NCBI GenBank assembly: GCA_051453625.1
Contig: JBOZIK010000001.1
Span: forward strand, 124,846,863 to 124,910,862
From: Welwitschia mirabilis
Taxonomy: Eukaryota; Gnetophyta; Gnetopsida; Welwitschiales
Length of the DNA stretch: 64,000 bases
Direction of reading: 5' to 3'
Position 1 is the stretch's first letter; the number at the start of each line of letters is the position of its first letter. Below, piece by piece: positions 9,503 through 20,750 of the stretch. The notes beneath the pieces are model-generated. The model did no database searches and was not told the DNA's origin. It worked only from the letters and a program-made list of their open reading frames with translations. Made by a program: the position numbers and the translations under genes.

Positions 9503-11975
9503 AATAAAGTTATGTCACATTTCTATTTGCTTATGCTGCTTTTAAAGCTCAAGAGAAAACAAAATGGTACTTACATAATATATGTTTTAGACATATGGCA
9601 AGCAACAAGCATCTGTTGGTCTCCTTTCAAAACTATAATAGTGGTAAAGTCATCTTTGAAGATAATAGTAAAGGTTACAGTATTGGAAAGGGATCCATTA
9701 ATATAAGTAAATATCATTTAATAATAAATGTTATTTATTTGGTAAAAAGTATAAAGTATAACTTGTTAAGTATTTCTCAAGTATGTAATAGAGGTAACAT
9801 TATTTCTTTCTACAAAGATAAATATGTCATTCATAACAGCATTGCTAACCAAGTAGTTCTTACTAGTCATAGGTCTAAATACATGTATGTACTTGGAAGT
9901 AATGATAAATCAATGGAAGTATGTTATTTAGCCAAATTGAAATCATATAAACTTAAATGATTAGATCATATAAACTTAAAATATTTAAAGACCACCTCAT
10001 CTAAAGAAATAGTAAGAGGTATTCTTAAGCTAAATATTAAACAAGCCAAAGTGTGTAAATCATGTTTAAAAGGAAAATTATTAAAATTAATTTTTCCCAA
10101 AAAAAAAAAGAAATATTTCTACCACTAAATCTCTTGAGTTAGTTCATATGGATTCAATAAGTCCCATTCAAACTAGAAGCATTGGAGGACGAAAATATTT
10201 TTTGACTATATTAGATAAATTTCCAAGATTTTGTTAGATAGAATTCTTAACGTATAAACATGAAGCTTTTGAGATTTTTGTAAAAATTAGAAAGAAAATT
10301 TAGAAAGAACAAGATAAATCCATTAAAACCATATGATCTAATAGAGGAGGATAATTTAACAATGTAAAATTTGATGAGTTTTTAGTGCCAACAGTATCTC
10401 TAATCAATATTTAGCTCCTCTTATACCTCAATGAAATGGCATAGCAGAAAGGAAGAATTAATTATTAATTCAAATCATTAGAATGATGATTAATAAGTAT
10501 CTCTTCCTTATTATCTTTGTACATAAGCAATTAACACAGCTTATTATTTTTTAAATAGAGCTTTTTTTAGATCAGGTACTACAAAAATCACTTATAAGCT
10601 TTTGTATGGAAATAAACCTAATGTAAGCTATTTCAAGATCTTTGGAAGTAAATGTGCTATTCTAAAGGACAATTATCCAACAAGTAAATTTAAATTGAAA
10701 TATGGTAATGACATATTTTTATGATACTTATTAGTAAGCAAATATTTTAGATCTTGAACAAAGCCACAGGTAAAGTGAAAGAATTAACTCATGTAAAAAT
10801 CAATGACTTTTATGATCACACTTCCTTAAATAGTTCTAATCATATAAATATCTTACCTAAACCTTCTACTCAAAAAGATCAACCTTCCCCCTTAGGTACT
10901 AGCTAAGACAAGGAATAAACCAACTCATGTTACACCCTTTCTCAATGAACTAAGAGAGATTATCCTCAAGAGATTATTGTAAGTAATCCTAATTAAGAGA
11001 CAACCACTAGAAGTAGAAAGCACATTAGCCATAGTTTACATTACTTTTTATCATGTTTAGAATTCTAAAATTTCTAAGAGGCAAAAAAGGATAATGTTCA
11101 AATGATAGCAATATGACAAGAGCTAAACTGGTTTAAGAGAAATAAAGTGTGGAATTTAGTTCCTCCTTCTAAAGGAAAACACATTATTGGGACTAAATGG
11201 ATATTCAAAAAGAAAAGAGATGAGAACCACAACAACATCCAAAAAAATAAAATATTGATTAATTGCTCAAGGATATAGTTAATAGGAAGGAATAGATTAT
11301 AAAGAATCCTTTACCACTATTGCTAGATTAGAAGTCATAAGAATGCTTCTTGCCTTTGCTTATTATCATAATATTAAAATTTTTTAGATGAATGTAAAGA
11401 GTGCTTTTTGAATGGTTATATCAATGAATAAGTTTATGTAGCTTAACTCCCTATATTTATAGATTTAAATTTCTAAACCATGTGTGTAAGCTAAACAAGG
11501 TACCCATATGATACTATTATTTATTTAGTAGGTATAGATATGTTGATTGGGCTAGATACATTAATGACAGAAAGAGCATAAGAGATGTTTGTTTTTACAT
11601 GGGAAACTTTGTAGAATCTTTTCTATGTAAAAAGAAAAACACAACATCCTTTTCAACATTCTAAAATAAATACATTACCACTTGATCCTGTTGTGCTTAA
11701 TTTTTATGGATGAAATAGATACACATAGACTTCAGTGTAAAAACAAATTTGACAAAGCTATTTTATGACAATACAAGTATTATAAACATTACTAAGAATT
11801 TAGTTCAACACTCTAGGATGAAGCACATTGGTATTAAATATCACTTTTTCAGGGAACAATTTCAAAATAGTATAATAATGCTAGAACATATGCCAACTTA
11901 GGATTAAATAGCAAATGTAATGATTAAAAAACTAAATGAAGAGAGATTTGTCTATGTTAGAATAAATCTATGTAT
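9503..11975 (+). pseudogene. Cop-2 pol: protease end, integrase, partial RT, RNase H
   Basis: The order is that of copia. At 9590-9960, ASNKHLLVSFQ and NLLSISQVCNRG are the protease-end/pre-integrase region. At 9960-10080, the pre-integrase zinc region reads LDHINLKYL...VCKSCLKGK. At about 10135-10680, integrase core pieces read VHMDSISPIQTRSIGGRKYF, NGIAERKN and YKLLYGNKPNVSYFKIFGSK. At 11100-11480, the RT N-terminal part reads VWNLVPPSKGKHIIGTKWIF. At about 11485 the frame passes from a CKLNK segment straight to the end of pol (YVDWAR, RKSI.DVCFY), so the RT palm with its catalytic YVDD region is deleted. RNase H remains as DNTSIINITKNLVQHSRMKH and ends near 11975 with KLNEERFVYVR. Multiple stops and frameshifts are present. 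Confidence 0.85.
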
Positions 11976-12099
11976 AGGGTCTTGCCTCTTCTCTTAATAA
12001 TTTTTGAATTAATTATTTATGCTGTAAACCATATCAATCTATCATTTAAGTTATCAATTCTTTCTAGGTATTATCTTTAACTTTTCTTTTTTTTTTTTA

Positions 12100-12275
12100 A
12101 CACCCAGATGTCCTAGCCTTATGTTTGGATGTCTTGAGTCTAATTATAACTAGGATGTCTTTCTCGTTTTTCCTAGACATCTTCTCCTCTTCAAAAAAAA
12201 AATTAATTTTTTTATGTTATAACTTAGATATCTACTTCGTAAAACTTGGACATTTAGGCTTTAACATAAACATAA
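12100..12275 (+). promoter_or_regulatory. Internal cluster of LTR-type motifs before Cop-2 second ORF
   Basis: Seven variants of the Cop-2 U3 motif occur in about 175 bases (AGATGTCC, GGATGTCT twice, AGACATCT, AGATATCT, GGACATTT, AGATGCCC). They end about 120 bp before the ATG at 12393. No canonical TATA box is evident between them. An internal promoter role is inference. Confidence 0.45.
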
Positions 12276-12392
12276 TCCTAGGTAGATGCCCATACTATTC
12301 ATAAACTTTAAATTGGTATTTTACCTCCATTGTCCTTCATTCTCTTTTATAACTTTCTCCTATAATTTCTCTATCTTTTCTCTTAAGTCATC

Positions 12393-13424
12393 ATGGTTAG
12401 AAGTAAGCTTTGAATATCTAGAAAAGGAAAGCATTATAAATCTAAATAAGAGTGATTCCTATTATCAAAACATAAAAAAGTATGGTTCAATGATTTTTCA
12501 GAAATACCTCTTGCAATAAAAATGGAAATTGACTATGAATCCTTCACATATGAGATCAAAAGAGTACATAAATTTGAAGAATGGAAATGGTTATATACTT
12601 TGAACCCAGACACTCAAGCCTCTGCTAGAATGGTATACCTATTTTATTGTAATGCTCTATTTAATCCTACAAATTAGATTTTTACTACCAAAGTGTATGA
12701 AAGACATGTAGATGTGAACTTAAAAGCATTTCTTTAATCTCAAGCTACCTTAATGAAGGATTGTTAAGAGAAATAAATTTTATCAGTTCTTTAAAAGAAG
12801 TAATTTTATTAGATGTCTTAATCATAAAGTTAAGTAGGTCAAATATTCATTAGAGATTCAGCATATCCACAAATAAATTGAAACCATTTTATAGAGTGAT
12901 ATTTTTAGATTGTAATAAATAATCTAGTGCCTAAGCTTGGTCACAAAGAGGAAGTGTTTTCATTGTGTGCATACATTTTTTTTTTTTACCTTAGCACTAA
13001 AGTTTGAATTAATTTATGTAAATTCATCTTATTTTATATGAGCCAATTTATTAGTGTTGGGCATAGTAGTTTACCTTTTAATGGCCTCATTATTAATATA
13101 CTCCAAAACCATCTGTTTGTTATTCAAAAATATGAGGAATTAGTGAAAGTACCAAAACCTCTTAGCCTTTACTTATTAAAAAAGATGAATATTTTCTTTA
13201 ATATCATTGGTCCTACTCCTCCTCCAAAGACAAAATAGAGAACTAAGAAAAGCACTAACATAGGTCAAGTTAGTAATGAAGATCTCATGAAGGCCATTTT
13301 AGAAGTAAAATAAATAACTCTTTAAGCCTAAAAAATGGGAAACAAATTGCACAAGAAAGTGGATAGAATAGTTTTTGATCTATCTCCATATGAACTTGAA
13401 ATTCTACTAGGATTAGAAGAATAA
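12393..13424 (+). pseudogene. Cop-2 second ORF (env position)
   Basis: It starts MVRSK at 12393 and stops at 13424. The landmarks MVRSK, KFEEWKWLYTLNPDTQ, ARMVYLFYCNALFNPTN, TTKVYERHVDV, IIGPTPPPKTK and LEILLGLEE are all in one frame over 344 codons, interrupted only by point-mutation stops. The L-FYCNA...TTKVY.R segment corresponds to FYCNATYDYDSRTL in Cop-3 and VIREFYANI...VRG in Cop-4, the hallmark of the plant 'putative transposon protein' domain (recalled). A short basic N-terminus and a Pro-rich hinge near 13215 are visible. It follows RNase H by about 400 bp. Function is unknown. Confidence 0.7.
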
Positions 13425-13960
13425 GAACATTAGGTTAAAGGATGTGAGCATGATGACTCTTCCTTTTAGTTCTCCTCTTTTCTTATGCTCTTATTTTTTA
13501 ATTCATGATCCATATTTTGTACTTCTTGTTTTGTAATCTCAAAATCTTATCTCATGTACAATTTTTGATTAGTAATGAAATCCTTTTTATTTTCTCTAAA
13601 ATGCTCTTTAAATATGTTAAATTTTTATTTTTTGATAATTGATAAAATAGGATAAGATATTCAAATTGTTAGCTTAACTAATTTACTTTACTAATACTCA
13701 ATTTTTAACAAATATATTTGTGCTCTGTCTTGAACATCATAATGCTGGTCTATACCAAATTTGGAATATTAAATATTACTCAATTTTTACTTAATTTATA
13801 TTAACAAATATTGCTAAACACTACTAAACTAAATCATCTACAAATACTTTTTTTTTTGTTAATTTAATTATGTAGGTCATAGGTTAATCCAAAAGCACAA
13901 ATTTAGGGGGAGTAATTAGCCTCTCCATCTTCAAGCTCCTAAAAATGATTTTTATCATTG

Positions 13961-13975
13961 AAAATGGGGAGATTA
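13961..13975 (+). other. Polypurine tract of Cop-2
   Basis: AAAATGGGGAGATTA immediately precedes the TGGAAG start of the 3' LTR. A further GGGGGAG tract lies near 13906. Confidence 0.8.
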
Positions 13976-15068
13976 TGGAAGAATACTTATTTCAATGTTG
14001 CTCAAAGTCCTCTTTACCATCTGCGAAGTTGAGATCAAATTAAGATATCTAATATTGTACTAACTAGGATGCCTAAGATTTCTTCTAGGACGTCTAGCCT
14101 TGGAAGTAATGATTTATATGGGAACATCTGAGTTCTGAAACTGGGACATCTAGTCTTATGCATAGTAGAATATATGAGGACATCCAAGAATTTGAGTAGG
14201 ACATTTGGCCCTATTCACAAAAGAAAACCATGGGAACATCCAGATTTTGTAATGGAATCTCTACCCCTATACTTAATTCTTACTATGGGAAAGTCCAAAT
14301 CTTATACCGATATATCTGAGATACTTTGTAGTTTTGATAAGGATCAAATATTATAACTAGATCATCTAGAGCTAAAGAAAAGAATGTCCAAAAAAGTAAA
14401 TGTTAGAGCAAAAAAGTAACCATTGCAAATGTTAGAACATTATTTTCAAGATGCATATAGTTAGGGTTATTTGTTAAATAACTAGGATTTTAAGTTTGAG
14501 GCTCCAATAGCTATTTTTTGTAATCATGTATATAAAAGATTAAATAATCATTATTGTAATAACTAGATTCTGAATTAATCTATGAGGTTAACTCTTATGT
14601 AACTTTTTAATCTATGCTCCACTATGATATCTATCACTTATGGAGATATTGATTTGATTTGATGATATACTAGCTGAAGGCATTCATATCATTAGATTTT
14701 CATTTGATTAAAATCTTGTAGTTGGTCATTAAAGTAAGCAAAGTGATCCTTATATAAATGGTATTGAATCTAACCCTTGGTAAAGGGCATTGTAAGTAGC
14801 CCTTAGAGAAGGTTGTTGAAAGAGAACTAAGAGGCTAAAAGCACATTGTTATTCCCTGAGAGTGAAGTAGGTAATGATTGTATAACCACTATAAAATCTG
14901 GTGCACATTGTCTTTGAGTTTGATTTTTCTATTTTTCCTTTCCATTTTAGTTTTGTATGCTTAAGCAATTTTTATATTAAGATATTAATTAACTAAATTG
15001 AATGAATTCAAAAATATTTCTAGAAACACCACACTCATCTGCATCTAGGGTGTTTAATGGAGTTAATA
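13976..15068 (+). mobile_element. 3' LTR of Cop-2
   Basis: It starts TGGAAGAATA and ends at 15068 in AATA (decayed CA). A TATA box (TATATAAAAG) lies at 14529-14538. U3 at 14080-14330 carries GGACGTCT, GGACATCT, GGACATCC and related motifs. The intact ACGT form at about 14089 indicates the likely ancestral core. Confidence 0.9.
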
Positions 15069-15330
15069 GTAACTTCATGAAACTGTTAATCAATTATAAT
15101 TAGATTTTAATTTGTTTAAGATCATTTAAGTTAAGTTCCTTATATACATAATGGGGTATAATATTAACACTTACTCCCAGATCTACCAAGGCTTGCTTAA
15201 TGTTCTTATTCCCACTTGTAATGGCTATCATTGGGTAATATAGATCTTTATACTCAGGTAAAAATTAATTTTAGATAATTACACTAGTTTTTTGGGCTAA
15301 AAAGGCTTTATTTTTTTACATTTATGCCTC
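15069..15330 (-). pseudogene. Gyp-1 retropepsin, N-terminal half
   Basis: Minus-strand translation gives YPMIAITSGNKNIKQALVDL followed by GVSVNIIPHYVYKELNLNDL. The D-L-G-V-S stretch is the active-site loop of Tat/Athila-like gypsy proteases (usually ALLDLGASVNLLPYSVY). The frame runs up to the Cop-2 junction and resumes at 6469. Confidence 0.85.
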
Positions 15331-17940
15331 TCTTTGTTGTCCATGTATCTTTAAGGAAATTCGTGTATGAGGGCACATTTTTAATTACTTTTAAAAGAGA
15401 CATGTTAATGTTGACTTCTTTAAAAATTTGTAAGCCTCTAAGTATTATTTCTTAATGTTTTCCTTTCTACGATGTTAGGGAAAAGGCTTTTTATAGGTAA
15501 GCAAAGTTTTTTCTAAGTCTTTTATCTTTTCTTGATTCAAAGCTTGGAGAAAGGGTAAAGGTTCTTTATAAAAAGTTGTGTTTTTAACATTTTTCTTTCC
15601 TTCATATTTATATTAACTCTAATTTATACCTTGATTAACCTTGGTTTATTCTAATTTGTACCACTTTAAAGGTGAATAACCTTGGTTTACTCTAAGTAAG
15701 TTAATATTATTCTACAAAACCTAACTCCTTTGGGACTTGGTTGGGAACTCGTAAGGATTTTTCTTGGACTTTTTTGATTTAAGGTAGAGAGAATCTGGGT
15801 TTGGATTTGTTGGAGTTATTAGAGGATCTTTTCAATGTTATTTAATGATGAGGAATGTTTATTAAGGATTTGTTCATGTTTACAATTAATTGGGATTTAA
15901 TTTTCCATGGATTTACTTGCTAATTCTTTAAAAGAATTGGATGAAGATGGTTTTTGATAATTGAATGAAAAGAGATAAAAGGATGATGGAGGACATGGGT
16001 TTCTCAATTGATTGATTGAATTATCTTACTTCTAAGAAAAGTTGGGATGATTCCTCCACCCATGCTTATATGTGTTTAAATAAGGGTAAATTTTCTAGTT
16101 TTTCTACTAGTGCCCTACCAAATTAACTTTGTTATTAATAGTATTTTGAAATAAGTAAATGAAGGAATACTCAACCATTTAAAAATTCATATTTAAGGGT
16201 CAAGGGTAAAGGTGAGGATAAGGTAATCAAATATTTTACTCTTCAAGCTAATTTATTTATTCTATTACTCACTTCAAAATTTTTTAGAACTTTAAACACA
16301 CTTGTAAATCTAATAGGATAATGAAATATAGATGATTCTCTAGGTTTATCCTAGTTTTTTACAATTTTTAACAATGGTATCTAAGTCATCCCAAACTTTT
16401 TCTAAGGACATGCTAATAAAATTACTCCTATGTATCATCTCAACTAGTTTCCTATTATTCATGGATAACCCATTATAAAAGAATGTTATTTTCCTTCCTA
16501 GATTAAAACTATGTTAGGAACATTTTTATGACAAGTTCTTAAATATTTCTAAATCTTGAAAAAATGTTTCATGATCTTTTTATTGATAGTTTATTATTTC
16601 TTTTTTGAAGTCATTTCTTTTATGATTTAAAAGGAATTTTGAGACAAAGGCCTTATTAAATTGAACCAGAATCTAATTAATAAGAGTTTAAGGGTTAAAA
16701 GCCATAATTTTACCTTATCCTTTAAAAAAAACAAAAAAAAGATAACAAGTTAAGTATAAGGGCATTAAATGTGTTTGGATATTGAGGAATAGTTAATAAA
16801 ACACATTCGAATTCCTTAAGGTAGAGGTATGGATCATTATATTTTAATCCATAGAAATGAGCTAAAAGTTTCATGGTGAAGGGGCTCAGTTATAGCCTTT
16901 GATTTATGGACAACTATACTATGCCAAAAGGTATTCATAAACATTATGATTGGAGGTAGTCATGAAGAGTTTACCTAGATTGGCTAGTATTGATTGCAGT
17001 AGCTTATTGTTTGGTACCTCTTGGGGAAGGTAATAAGTAGTTAATTAGTTGATTAGTCCTTGGTTAGATGATGCTCCATTAAGTGGATTATTTGAATTTT
17101 GTTATTAGGATGAGGATTTTTATCAATTTTTATTTGGATTATCTAAGGAGTTGAGGATTGTTTTCTTTGGGATTTGGCATGGTGTTGGTTTTGTCATGAA
17201 CTTATTATATTAGTAAAGGGGTTAATATTGTTGAGGGAATTTTAGATTAATCTATCTAACTTGTTATGGATTTAAGGCATGTAAAAATAGGTTCAGATAA
17301 GTTTTAGGATTAGCTACAGAAGGTTTTTAATGGAGCCCAAAAGATAGAGAGGTCTTTAGGTTTTAATAAAGGGCTTACATAAAAGTTTAAATTTTTTAAT
17401 GCACAAAAGTTGATGATGCTAGCAAAGGTAGGTAGCAGTGTAAGTCAAAATGTGAGTCTTGATTGCTGTAAAAATAGAGATGTTTACAAATGCCTTGCAG
17501 AACATTTATCATAGCCAAATCATACAAAAATTAAATAAAAACAAAAAGTGTAAGAACAGGGAATCCTAATAACAAAATCATAAAAAGTTTTATATTTTTA
17601 AGATTTAAATCAATGGATTTCAATAATAAAGATTCAAAAACTAAATTAAAACATTAAAAGCACATAAACTAAAATATTTTAATTTTTATTTTTCTTCTTA
17701 TTGAAACTTGCAAACACACTCTTACACCAACACATAAAATGAGTTAGAGAAAAATCAAAAGCACACTTAAAATTGTACCAGTTATGGTATCACTGGAATG
17801 ACTAGTAGGAACCACTAAAAAACGCATGAAAGAAAAAAAGAAAAAGTAGGACTAGTTTGGGTATCAATGGAGTGGACTAGTACTCATCCCTAGAAAAATA
17901 AAACTAATTATAAATCTTATAAGAAATAAAAGTAGGTGCT
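15331..17940 (-). pseudogene. Gyp-1 gag and gag-protease linker
   Basis: The gag core lies at about 16380-16880 on the minus strand. NKAFVSKFLLNHKRNDFKKE and KDHETFFQDLEIFK are followed by TFFYNGLSMNNRKLVEMIH and MSLEKVWDDLDTIV. This matches the gypsy gag domain (RT_gag; typically ...FFPHRKT...ETFFQAWERFKDLL...FYDGL...LVEMM). Stops are frequent. The stretch 15331-16350 is the linker to protease, and 16900-17940 is leader and gag N-terminus. Gyp-2 carries a colinear copy at 20751-22986. Confidence 0.8.
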
Positions 17941-17945
17941 CTTTA

Positions 17946-17967
17946 TCCCTAGCAATAATGCCAAAAA
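17946..17967 (-). other. Primer binding site of Gyp-1
   Basis: The minus strand reads TTTTTGGCATTATTGCTAGG, a decayed form of the plant gypsy PBS TTTTTGGCGCCGTTGCC. It lies just downstream (minus) of the LTR, and Gyp-2 has the same site near 30199-30218. Confidence 0.75.
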
Positions 17968-17972
17968 TTATT

Positions 17973-19249
17973 TGTATCTTATGATGAATTAGATTTAACT
18001 AACTTTGCACTCAGTACCATTCATTTTATAAGGATAATTAGGATAGTTTTTTAGAAGTTTACAATAACTCTTACTTAAATGCAAGTTATAAAAAAAAGTA
18101 AAAGAAGAGCATTTTAAAATCTGATNNNNNNNNNNGGGAAGAAATAAAGCTTCAATAGGTCATTTGATTTGTTTTTTAGCAAGTCCTCACTTGACCATAT
18201 GTTATACTTATCCTTAAAAAAACTTCAAATAATCAATTATGATGGCTAGGTTTTGGTAACATAATCTCATCCATCATATAAGTGTTGGGGAATTTGAAAC
18301 TTAATAATTCTTTATAACCTAGAAATAAAAATGAAAGTATAAACTTATAGTGCACAAGACCCATGAAATTACTATGATGTAAATCAATTAATTAATCAAA
18401 TTCATTCAATTAGCCAAATACAACTTGATAATTTTTTACTACTTAAGCATTCCTAATATAAAGTAAATTATGGCTATTAATTAAAAGAAATCAAGTCCTT
18501 AGTGCTAAATAAAAAAAGGTACATTATATCAAATATGGAAGGAAGCAGAAAGGACTCTTTTAACTATCCTTCATAGAAAGCTCACTTCCTAGAGAGGCGC
18601 TTAGAAGGCCATTGCGACTGAAATTCCAAGGTTCTATTCTTTATCCAAATGAAGAACTCAAGGACCTTTTATAGGTAAATATGGACATAGGAGGTGGTTA
18701 CAAGCCTTTGGCTTATAGCATTAGGTAAGCGATTACAGGTGGAGACCCTTATGATGAGGTCAACCACTTAACTTCTAAATACTACTATTAATATCGATTG
18801 TTATAATTGTCATATGTCTCTGTTCTCATCCTACTTAATAATGCCACATGTCACTACTATATGTAATCATCATCACTACCATGGGTCATTAAGAATACTA
18901 GTTACTTTTGATGTGGAATTTAATTAAGCTCATAATTGAATTTAGTTCAATTTTATGTGAAAATTTAAGAACATGAGAATGGAGGTGTTTTTCTTCAAAA
19001 GACCACAGGCACCAGTAGTCCTGGATAGTGGCGCTAGTGTTTTAGCTTGAATAATCATCATCTTTTGCAAAGTTTCTCAAAATGTAATAATTAACCAAAA
19101 AATGTCATGAAAAAATTATAAGCCATAGATAATATAAAAAATCAATCTAAGACTTTTTTTATAAGAAAATCAATTATATTAATATCTTTCATTAAGATGA
19201 ATTGGTTACTTAACTTTATCATAATGTTAATTTTTATACGTTAATAACA
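17973..19249 (-). mobile_element. 5' LTR of Gyp-1
   Basis: It aligns with the 5' LTR of Gyp-2 (30226-31585) from the PBS side to a shared GTTAATAACA end at 19249. A TATA box (minus, TATAAAAG) lies at 18666-18673. A 10-N gap is at 18126-18135. No 3' LTR was found. Confidence 0.75.
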
Positions 19250-19655
19250 TGTTAATACCACATGTACTTCTAGCATTACTACCATGTACCATTAAAGATA
19301 ATGATTCATTTTGATGTAGTAATTGGTTGTGTCCACAACCATAAATACCTTGCTTTTTTATAAAAACTCCAAGCTATAAGTCTAAAGGTAATTTCTCTCA
19401 TCTGATTGACACAACCATATAGATAATCACCACCACTAGCATTTTCAGTAGGATAAGCTCTAATTTTTGACATGTTCTCTAGAATGTTACTAGATTTCTA
19501 AAAATGTCATAGAAGAATGCATGGGATCAACTATAACATATAAAATAGCATAATACATATTTTTATTATTAAAATGATTAAATTAATTTCATTGTTGTAA
19601 GAAATTAATCTAGTATACTTGAAATAAATGTTAATTTTACATGTTATCATGTCAC
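19250..19655 (-). repeat. Extra tandem copy of the U3 end of the Gyp-1 LTR
   Basis: TAATACCACATGTACTT...CTACCATGTACCATTAA...TTTTGATGTAGTAAT matches the outer part of the adjoining LTR (18840-19249: TAATGCCACATGTCACT...CTACCATGGGTCATTAA...TTTTGATGTGGAAT). Both end in a GTTAATTTT.ACATGTTA-type terminus. The LTR end is thus present twice in tandem, more diverged in this outer copy. Confidence 0.6.
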
Positions 19656-20650
19656 CCAATTAATCTTCTTTAAATACTTTAGTAAAAAGTTGATAAATAA
19701 TGAATAACATGGAAAATTTACTAAGAAAAACATTTAGTACTATGTAAAAATAATAAAAACATTGAAAATTTTGGAAAAATGTTTTAAAAAAATTATGAAT
19801 TCCATGACATCCCCTAGTCAAAGTTTAATTTTATCTTAAAATTTTGAAAAGATAAAAAATTTGATGTAGAATTTGAGAATAAGTTAATGTAAAATTTGGA
19901 AGAAAGATGTTTCATTACATATTATTTTATTAAAACTAGAGAAAGGAAAAAGTGTAAGGTAATGCAAACTAAAGTACAATGCAAGGAAAAAGAAAAGGCT
20001 AATTGATGGAATGTTTATTAGGAAATGCCAATGTAAATGGAATGCAAAATGACAATACACATGAAAACTCAATCATATTACTTATGAATAAAGGAGGTAA
20101 ATTAGTTAAGCTAATGATCTCTTTTATTAAAATATTTGTAAATTTTAATTTTATTTAGTGGATCAAATTGCTATACAAGTAGGGTATTAAGTAAATAAAC
20201 ACCTAAAAATCTAAGAGTTAATATCAAATATTAAGTACAATTATTAAAGAAATAAAATCACAAGAAAATATCCAATTGTCATCCAATTGTCATATTTTTC
20301 TTTCTAATTTTTACCTTTCCACATTCATCTGTACCTTTCTTTTAAGTGTTATAATCTTATTGAGCATCTAGTGTCATGGTACTTCTTATAATAGAATTAA
20401 GCATGTTATTCTTGAAGAATTTAGTGTTTGATTACCAACAAGTGTCTATAGCCTCAATGTAGTTGAATGTGCTATAAAAAATATCATCAGAGCTAAATTA
20501 CCAGTTATGTCCATAGCCTTATTATAGTTAACTAAACCTATTAAAACTAATCAAAAAATAAAATGTTCTTTTAAAGAAGAGATGTTATTTTTTTCCTTTT
20601 TATTTCTATTTATCATATACATTTTTTATGTGTGTAGGAGGGGTAAATTC
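19656..20650. other. Unclassified AT-rich sequence
   Basis: I see no coding homology, LTR pair or tandem repeat. A 100-N gap (20651-20750) ends it. Confidence 0.3.
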
Positions 20651-20750
20651 NNNNNNNNNNNNNNNNNNNNNNNNNNNNNNNNNNNNNNNNNNNNNNNNNN
20701 NNNNNNNNNNNNNNNNNNNNNNNNNNNNNNNNNNNNNNNNNNNNNNNNNN

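Larger units (their letters stand above)
6471..15068 (+). mobile_element. Cop-2, decayed Ty1/copia retrotransposon inside Gyp-1
   Basis: This is an 8.6-kb element: 5' LTR (6471-7479), initiator-Met PBS, gag, protease, integrase, a partly deleted RT, RNase H, a second ORF in the env position, PPT, and 3' LTR (13976-15068). The order protease-integrase-RT-RNase H defines Ty1/copia. The LTRs are clearly diverged from each other, and the coding parts carry many stops and frameshifts, so it is old and inactive. It interrupts the protease gene of a gypsy element on the opposite strand. It is the only copia element in the window with recognisable integrase and RT. Confidence 0.9.
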
